Below, in pieces: positions 1 to 3,938 of a stretch of 17,853 nt of DNA. Under the pieces are notes generated by a model. It was not told where the DNA came from. It searched no databases and saw only the letters and a program-made list of their open reading frames with translations. A program made the translations under genes and the position numbers. Origin of the DNA: CAZZKF01 sp964654995 (GTDB lineage: Bacteria; Pseudomonadota; Alphaproteobacteria; CAZZKF01); contig CAZZKF010000051.1 of the NCBI GenBank assembly GCA_964654995.1, positions 1 to 17,853 on the forward strand, written 5' to 3'. Position 1 is the stretch's first letter. Each line of letters opens with the position of its first letter.

Positions 1-690
1 GCCATTGTTCACCTGTGCCTGACCGACACGGACGCGGTCGAGGCGGTCGCCTTCGGCGCCCACGGCCTGCACGAGGGCGGCGCGCGGCTCATCGTCGATC
101 ACTCCAGCATCCGCCCCGATGCAACGCGCGATTTCGCCGCCCGGCTGGAGACGGCCTGTGGTGCCCACTGGGTCGATGCGCCGGTCTCTGGCGGGGTGCG
201 CGGCGCGGACGCGGGCACGCTGGCGATCATGGCCGGCGGTTTGGGCGACGACATCGCGCTGGCCCGGGCGAGCTCGGACCCCTTGTGCGCGCGCTTCACC
301 CACATGGGGCCGGTGGGCGCCGGCCAGACCGCCAAGCTGTGCAACCAGATGATCGTCGCCGCCAATCTGGCGGTGATCGCCGAGGCCACCCATCTGGCGC
401 GGCGCGCCGGGGTCGAGGCCGGCAAGCTGGCCGAGGCTTTTGCCGGCGGCTTTGCCGATTCCGGCCCGCTGCAGATTTTTCAGCCGCGCATGGCGGCGCG
501 CGTCTTCGAGCCGTCCCTGGGCGCGGCCTATACCATGCTCAAGGATGTCGATGCCGCCCGCGATCTCGGCCGCCAGGTCGATGCCGCGCTGCCGATGACC
601 GCGACCGCCTGCGAAATCCTGCGCGCGCTCATGGCCCGCGGCCATGCGCAGGATGACATCGCCACGCTGATCACGCTTTACGAGGATTGA
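1..690 (+). CDS. 3-hydroxyisobutyrate dehydrogenase-family NAD(P)-dependent oxidoreductase, 5' end missing
   Basis: The frame is open from the first base and stops at TGA 688-690, leaving 229 residues. The N-terminal part of the Rossmann domain, including the glycine-rich dinucleotide loop, lies outside the window. Family hallmarks visible in the fragment are the substrate-binding stretch DAPVSGG (about residue 59) and GPVGAGQTAKLCNQ, whose Lys (about residue 112) matches the catalytic lysine of beta-hydroxyacid dehydrogenases. After it comes the all-helical C-terminal domain. Known members oxidise 3-hydroxyisobutyrate in valine catabolism or reduce tartronate semialdehyde; the fragment does not show which. 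It converges on the XRE-cupin regulator, so the two need not be co-regulated. The family call is firm and the exact substrate is unknown. Confidence 0.88.
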   Translation, partial: AIVHLCLTDTDAVEAVAFGAHGLHEGGARLIVDHSSIRPDATRDFAARLETACGAHWVDAPVSGGVRGADAGTLAIMAGGLGDDIALARASSDPLCARFTHMGPVGAGQTAKLCNQMIVAANLAVIAEATHLARRAGVEAGKLAEAFAGGFADSGPLQIFQPRMAARVFEPSLGAAYTMLKDVDAARDLGRQVDAALPMTATACEILRALMARGHAQDDIATLITLYED

Positions 691-774
691 GCCCCTTTCA
701 CGGGTTTTCCCGATTGCCCCCTCACCGGTTTTCCCGATTGCCCCCTCACCGGTTTTCCCGATTGCCCCCTCACC
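691..774. repeat. Tandem repeat: three exact 24-bp copies plus a degenerate half copy
   Basis: Three identical 24-bp units lie head to tail at 703-726, 727-750 and 751-774. Each begins GGTTTTCCCGATTG and ends CCCCCTCACC. The 12 bases before them (691-702) look like the second half of a fourth, diverged unit. The end of each unit (CCCTCACC) is also the left arm of the palindromic element that follows. The array therefore looks like slippage or duplication of the left border of that element. There are no spacers, so it is not CRISPR-like. Confidence 0.93.
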
Positions 775-850
775 CTGCCCTCTCCCCCAAAATTGGGGGA
801 GAGGGTTGAAAAAAACGCCTTCTCCCTGTGGGAGAGGTTCGGGGTGAGGG
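767..850. repeat. REP-like nested palindromic intergenic element
   Basis: The outer arms CCCTCACCC (767-775) and GGGTGAGGG (842-850) are exact inverted complements. Inside are two hairpins. The first is CCCTCTCCCCC pairing with GGGGGAGAGGG across an AAAATT centre (778-805). The second is TCTCCC-TGT-GGGAGA (821-835). Arms rich in CTCTCCC/GGGAGAG and CCCTCACC are typical of dispersed intergenic repeats in many proteobacterial genomes. Calling it a multi-copy element is inference, since only one copy is in the window. Confidence 0.7.
809..837 (-). terminator. Probable intrinsic terminator of the XRE-cupin regulator gene
   Basis: Read on the minus strand, the hairpin formed by TCTCCC-ACA-GGGAGA is followed within a few bases by a run of seven T (809-815). 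It lies about 20 bp beyond the regulator's stop codon. The hairpin is part of the larger palindromic element, so that element probably doubles as the terminator for this gene. Confidence 0.55.
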
Positions 851-857
851 CAAGCCC

Positions 858-1445
858 CTAAAGCCGGGCGGTGACGACCAGGACCGCGGTGGCCGGGGCA
901 TTGCCGGCATTGAGGATGGCGTGCGGCCGGTCGGCGGCGTAGCGCACCGTCTGGCCCTCCTCGACCGCCGTGCGCTCGCCGTCGCTTTCCACCATCAGCG
1001 CCCCGGCAATCACGGTGAGGTGCTCGATGGTCCCCGAGGCATGCGGATCCGAGCGCAGCTCGGCCCCGGGCTCGGCGCGCAATTCGTACCATTCGACCCG
1101 GGTGGCGGTCTCCAGCGGGCTCAGGATGCGCAAGGTGCATTTGCCATCCGGGCTCTTGATCGTCGGCGTGAAATGGGCGTCCAGCCGCTCGATTACCGCC
1201 TTGGCGCGGGCCGGCGGCGCGGTTTCGCGCAACAGGTCCTGAATCTCGATGTCCAGCGAGCGGGTCAGCGCCCACAGGGTGGCCAGCGTCGGATTGGCCT
1301 GGCCGCGCTCGATCTGCGAGAGCATCGATTTGGAGACCCCGGATTCACGCGCCAGACGCTCAAGCGTCAGCCCGCGGGCCTTGCGCGCGGCCCGCAGCCG
1401 GCCGCTGATTTCCGGGAGCGGTGCATGATCGATCCGGCGTCTCAT
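858..1445 (-). CDS. XRE-family transcriptional regulator with C-terminal cupin domain
   Basis: The protein has 195 residues and the usual two-domain layout of small XRE-cupin regulators. An HTH_3 domain (about residues 12-70) contains LTLERLARESGVSKSMLSQI and ends with the typical ERGQANPTLATLW stretch. A cupin_2 barrel follows (about residues 115-192), with an HLTVIAGALMVES core and a GQTVRYAADRPHAILN segment. In known members the cupin binds a small ligand and controls DNA binding; the genes regulated are often adjacent. Here the divergent neighbour is the methyltransferase remnant and toxin-antitoxin region, and the convergent neighbour is the dehydrogenase, so the regulon is unclear. The ATG at 1445 gives a complete N-terminus for the domain. 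Confidence 0.9.
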   Translation of the reverse strand: MRRRIDHAPLPEISGRLRAARKARGLTLERLARESGVSKSMLSQIERGQANPTLATLWALTRSLDIEIQDLLRETAPPARAKAVIERLDAHFTPTIKSPDGKCTLRILSPLETATRVEWYELRAEPGAELRSDPHASGTIEHLTVIAGALMVESDGERTAVEEGQTVRYAADRPHAILNAGNAPATAVLVVTARL

Positions 1446-1514
1446 GGAACCATCCTAAAGCATCGCCGGCTTTTCCGGGAATCCCGTGATCGTCCTCTGC
1501 TATGATGCCGCCCC

Positions 1515-1600
1515 ATGAGCAACGACACACCGCAGCTTGCCGAGCGCGCGCCTCAACGCGCCGGCGACGGCCCGCAACCGCGCCCCCATCCTCGCGGTTC
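1515..1600 (+). pseudogene. Truncated, frameshifted copy of the 5' end of the DUF938 methyltransferase gene
   Basis: Beginning with ATGAGC at 1515, 86 bases align with the first 85 bases of the methyltransferase gene at 2375-2459. By eye they are about 85% identical with a one-base indel. The blocks CGGCGACGGCCCGCAACCGC and CCCCATCCTCGCGGTTC are shared exactly. Similarity begins at the start codon and stops at the shared GCGGTTC. The indel removes the methyltransferase reading frame. Upstream lies TATGAT (1501-1506), a possible -10 box placed so that a transcript would start at or next to the ATG. I read this as the left half of a gene start split or duplicated when the toxin-antitoxin pair arrived. 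Confidence 0.8.
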
Positions 1601-1630
1601 CGGGGGGCATTATATCGTGACGCGCTATTA

Positions 1631-1661
1631 TTGTTGATTTATATATCGCAAAATACGATAT
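1631..1661 (+). promoter_or_regulatory. Predicted promoter and operator of the toxin-antitoxin operon
   Basis: The stretch 1608-1667 is far more AT-rich than its surroundings. TTGTTG (1631-1636) and TACGAT (1654-1659) are separated by 17 bp and resemble -35 and -10 boxes. A perfect inverted repeat ATATCG-N7-CGATAT (1643-1648, 1656-1661) overlaps the -10, a good place for an autorepressing XRE antitoxin. A further TATATCG lies at 1611-1617. The predicted start falls at or within a base or two of the toxin ATG at 1668, and no Shine-Dalgarno is visible, so the toxin message may be leaderless. Confidence 0.5.
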
Positions 1662-1667
1662 TCTGTT

Positions 1668-1928
1668 ATGGTTCGCGTTCTTTATCGCAAGCAGGCGCTG
1701 CGGGCGCTGGCCGGCGCTCCGGCCGACGTTCGGCGGCGAATTCGGGCGAAAATTGCGCAGTTGGCGACGGATCCGGCCGCCCTCGCCGCCAATGTCAAGA
1801 AGCTCAAGGGACGCGACGGCTATCGCCTCAGGGTCGGCGACTGGCGGGTCATATATGAGTGGCAGGATGGCATGCCGGTGATCCTCGTCATCCTCGATGT
1901 CGGCCCGCGCGGCCGGATCTATGACTAG
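1668..1928 (+). CDS. RelE/ParE-superfamily toxin of a type II toxin-antitoxin pair
   Basis: The protein has 86 residues, the normal size for this superfamily. The C-terminal half carries the family signature: GYRLRVGDWRVIYEW (about residues 50-64), then a hydrophobic strand VILVILDVGPRGRIYD. The basic N-terminal helical part (RKQALRALAGAPADVRRRI) also fits. Known RelE toxins cut mRNA on the ribosome and ParE toxins inhibit gyrase; the Arg-rich C-terminal region favours a RelE-like RNase, but this is inference. It comes first in the operon, 24 bp ahead of its XRE antitoxin, the HigBA-like order. The start lacks a Shine-Dalgarno sequence and lies directly behind the predicted promoter. Confidence 0.88.
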   Translation: MVRVLYRKQALRALAGAPADVRRRIRAKIAQLATDPAALAANVKKLKGRDGYRLRVGDWRVIYEWQDGMPVILVILDVGPRGRIYD

Positions 1929-1952
1929 ATAGTTGAGGGAAGGTGCAAGGCA

Positions 1953-2378
1953 ATGACTCGGGTTCAGACCATCAAGGCACCGGACGGCAGCGAGCTCGTC
2001 GTCCTGCCGCGCAAAGAGTACGAGGTGCTGCTGGCAGCGGCCGAAGATGCCGCCGACGTCGCCGCCTATGATCGCGCCAAGGCGGCGCTGGCGGCGGATT
2101 CGGACGAGCTGGTGCCCGGCGAGATCGCAGAGCGGCTGCTGGACGGCGAGTCGCCGCTGCGGGTCTGGCGAACCTACCGCGGGCTGACACAGGCAGCCCT
2201 GGGACAGCGTGCCGGCGTCCCGCAAAGCGTGATTTCGGCCATCGAGCGGGGCAGACGCGCGCCGTCGCTGGCCACCTTGCGGGCACTGGCAAGCGCCCTT
2301 GGCCTCAGCCTCGACGATCTGGAAGTCATCGGCGACACGCCGGAACCACAATCTGGACAGAAAAGCGGGCACAGGTGA
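1953..2378 (+). CDS. XRE-family antitoxin
   Basis: The protein has 141 residues. The N-terminal part (VQTIKAPDGSELVVLPRKEY, about residues 4-23) has the look of the strand-strand-helix start seen in Phd/YefM-type antitoxins. The acidic middle (30-65) is the likely toxin-binding part. An HTH_3 domain follows (about 68-124) with LTQAALGQRAGVPQSVISAI and ERGRRAPSLATLRALA. A Shine-Dalgarno GAGGGAAGG (1935-1943) precedes the ATG. The DNA-binding domain should bind the inverted repeat upstream of the toxin and repress the operon, as is usual for this class. Its TGA (2376-2378) overlaps the GTG of the methyltransferase gene, so the methyltransferase is probably translated from the same message. Confidence 0.87.
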   Translation: MTRVQTIKAPDGSELVVLPRKEYEVLLAAAEDAADVAAYDRAKAALAADSDELVPGEIAERLLDGESPLRVWRTYRGLTQAALGQRAGVPQSVISAIERGRRAPSLATLRALASALGLSLDDLEVIGDTPEPQSGQKSGHR

Positions 2379-3037
2379 GCACGGACACACCGCAGCCCCC
2401 GGACGGGCGCCTCAATGCCCCGGCGACGGCCCGCAACCGCGACCCCATCCTCGCGGTTCTCACCCGGGTTTTGCCGGCGCAAGGCACGATCCTCGAAGTC
2501 GCCGCCGGGACCGGCGAGCATGCGGTCTATTTCGCACCCCGGCTGGCGCCGCGCATCTGGCTGCCCGCCGAGCCGGACGCCCGGCTTCGCACCAGCATCG
2601 CCGCCTGGGCCCGCGCGTATCCCAGCGACAACCTGCGTGCGCCCATTGCCCTCGATGCCGGCGCGCCGCGCTGGCCGGTCGAGGATGAACCGCCTGAGCC
2701 GCCGATCTCGGCCATCGTCTGCATCAACATGATCCACATCGCACCGTGGGCGGCGTGCCTTGGGCTGATGGCCGGGGCCGGACGGATCCTGCCCGCGGGC
2801 GGCGTGCTGTATCTCTACGGGCCGTTCATGAAGGAGGGCGCCCATACCGCGCCCTCGAACGCCGCCTTTGATGACTCCCTGCGGGCCCGCGATCCCCAAT
2901 GGGGCCTGCGCGACATTGCGGATGTGGCGGCCGAGGCCACTGCCCACGGCCTAGCACTCACCGAGACCGTCGCCATGCCGGCCAACAATTTCTCGCTCAT
3001 CTTCACCCGCAGCGAGCAGGCACCCGCGGCCGCCTGA
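2375..3037 (+). CDS. DUF938-family predicted SAM-dependent methyltransferase
   Basis: The protein has 220 residues. RNRDPILAVLTRVLP is followed by the SAM-binding motif ILEVAAGTGEHAVYFA (about 39-54). The DUF938 signatures YGPFMKEGAHTAPSNAAFD, then RDPQWGLRD and, near the end, MPANNFSLIFTRS are all present. The family is class I methyltransferase-like; its substrate is not known to me. The GTG start overlaps the antitoxin stop as GTGA. The first ~85 bp are repeated upstream of the toxin, where the copy begins with ATG, so the gene once probably started from its own promoter near 1501. The coding sequence looks intact from start to stop, so the toxin-antitoxin pair sits directly in front of it without disrupting it. 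Confidence 0.85.
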   Translation: MSTDTPQPPDGRLNAPATARNRDPILAVLTRVLPAQGTILEVAAGTGEHAVYFAPRLAPRIWLPAEPDARLRTSIAAWARAYPSDNLRAPIALDAGAPRWPVEDEPPEPPISAIVCINMIHIAPWAACLGLMAGAGRILPAGGVLYLYGPFMKEGAHTAPSNAAFDDSLRARDPQWGLRDIADVAAEATAHGLALTETVAMPANNFSLIFTRSEQAPAAA

Positions 3038-3038
3038 G

Positions 3039-3134
3039 TATGGTCTGCCGTCCGAAGCGGTGCGCGAGGAACCGTTCTTCACCACCGATCCGCAGCGCTT
3101 CAAACCTCTGCTGGAATTCTTGCTGAAGTTGTAA
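3039..3134 (+). pseudogene. Orphan 3' fragment of an unidentified gene
   Basis: Directly after the methyltransferase stop, a different frame reads YGLPSEAVREEPFF, then TTDPQRFKPLLEFLLKL and a TAA at 3132-3134. It has no start codon or upstream body of its own. It reads like a natural protein C-terminus, with a leucine-rich amphipathic end. I do not recognise the family. Its last part (RFKPLLEFLLKL-stop) occurs again, base for base, just after the assembly gap. It may be a decayed remnant left by a deletion, or an artefact of a scaffold join in a repeat. Confidence 0.4.
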
Positions 3135-3157
3135 ACCGGCATTAGACTTACGCCTTT
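3103..3157 (+). repeat. 55-bp direct repeat, copy left of the assembly gap
   Basis: These 55 bases, starting AACCTCTGCTGGAATTC and ending GACTTACGCCTTT, are identical to 3258-3312. They end exactly where the N run begins. The identity and the position at a contig end suggest overlapping contig ends of an assembly graph more than a biological repeat. Confidence 0.9.
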
Positions 3158-3257
3158 NNNNNNNNNNNNNNNNNNNNNNNNNNNNNNNNNNNNNNNNNNN
3201 NNNNNNNNNNNNNNNNNNNNNNNNNNNNNNNNNNNNNNNNNNNNNNNNNNNNNNNNN
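3158..3257. other. Assembly gap (100 N)
   Basis: The run is exactly 100 N, a conventional placeholder for a gap of unknown size. Because both flanks carry the same 55 bases, the true distance may be zero (a simple overlap) or may hide repeat sequence. Apart from the orphan gene fragment and the two repeat copies, the stretch 3038-3341 shows no gene. Confidence 0.97.
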
Positions 3258-3312
3258 AACCTCTGCTGGAATTCTTGCTGAAGTTGTAAACCGGCATTAG
3301 ACTTACGCCTTT
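3258..3312 (+). repeat. 55-bp direct repeat, copy right of the assembly gap
   Basis: This is an exact copy of 3103-3157, starting at the first base after the N run. It again contains the codons for RFKPLLEFLLKL-stop. After it the sequence continues with unique bases leading to the Shine-Dalgarno of the next gene. Confidence 0.9.
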
Positions 3313-3341
3313 CGGGCAAGGGGGCAGGCAGGAGGTGTGAG

Positions 3342-3851
3342 ATGTTCTTGCGGCTGGCGATGATCGGCCTCCTGGCGGTGACGGCGTTCGGTCATCGGGC
3401 CGGAGCCCAGGAAAACCCGGCCTTTTTCGGCACATGGGAATATTTTAAGGACGCCAGGCTGACCCTCACCATATGGCCGGGCGCCTTCCAGGACTCGGGC
3501 CAACCGGTGGTCACCTACCGGGTGGTGCGGGACATGGGGACAAGCGTGCTGCTCTTGAAATGGCCGCCGTTCCAGCGCGAGTTCACCAAAACCCCCACGG
3601 GCAAGGGCTATTCGTTCTTTCTGTTGCGCATCGGCGACGACAAATATCTCCCCGGCTACTGGAAACTTGAATACGGGTTCTGCGGTACCGTCGAGTCCGC
3701 CAACCCTCGGTTCCCGGTGGATGATGACCAGAAGTTGTGGGAGGTCCTGCTGACGAAAAATCGCAATTGTGAGCTGAAAGACGGCGGGCGCAAATTCGGC
3801 TTCGGGTGGGGTCGTTTGTACTACTTGCGCAAGAAAACCGCGGCGAAATGA
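3342..3851 (+). CDS. Secreted protein of unknown function (169 aa)
   Basis: I do not recognise the family. A signal peptide is clear: MFLRLAMIGLLAVTAFGHRAGAQ, with probable cleavage after AGA or AQ (about residue 22-23). The mature part is about 147 residues, rich in aromatic residues and Gly, with alternating strand-like segments (FFGTWEYF, VTYRVVRDMGTSVLLLKW, GYWKLEYGFCGTVES). Two cysteines, in YGFCGTVE and KNRNCELKD, could form a disulfide in the periplasm. FFGTWEYFKDARLTLTI recalls the first strand of small lipocalin-like beta-barrel proteins, but that is only an impression. Start support is good: AGGAGG (3330-3335) lies six bases before the ATG. It stands alone between the gap and a convergent TonB receptor gene. 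Confidence 0.75.
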   Translation: MFLRLAMIGLLAVTAFGHRAGAQENPAFFGTWEYFKDARLTLTIWPGAFQDSGQPVVTYRVVRDMGTSVLLLKWPPFQREFTKTPTGKGYSFFLLRIGDDKYLPGYWKLEYGFCGTVESANPRFPVDDDQKLWEVLLTKNRNCELKDGGRKFGFGWGRLYYLRKKTAAK

Positions 3852-3873
3852 TCCGCTGCCCGGGCCAGGCGAT

Positions 3874-3905
3874 AAAAAAGCGCCGGGGCAGTGATGCCCC
3901 GGCGC
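3874..3905 (-). terminator. Intrinsic terminator of the TonB receptor operon
   Basis: An 11-bp perfect stem, GCGCCGGGGCA (3880-3890) with TGCCCCGGCGC (3895-3905), has a four-base loop. On the minus strand it is followed by six T (3874-3879). It lies 33 bp past the receptor stop codon. On the plus strand no T run follows, so it would act less well for the secreted-protein gene. Confidence 0.9.
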
Positions 3906-3938
3906 CCAGGTTTGCGCCCGCCTTGACGTCGAGCGGTT

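Noticed and set aside
703..774. CRISPR array
   Set aside because: The repeats are directly adjacent without spacers, and there are no cas genes.
1500..2390. Open frame of 296 codons on the minus strand opposite the toxin-antitoxin pair
   Set aside because: It is antisense to two recognisable small genes and has no motif of its own.
1515..2460. Integron-type cassette carrying the toxin-antitoxin pair
   Set aside because: No attC-like palindromic site follows the antitoxin, and the gene boundaries coincide with a duplicated gene start instead.
3103..3312. Insertion sequence or target-site duplication around the gap
   Set aside because: A 55-bp exact repeat at both edges of a 100-N gap is better explained by overlapping contig ends; no transposase or terminal inverted repeats are seen.
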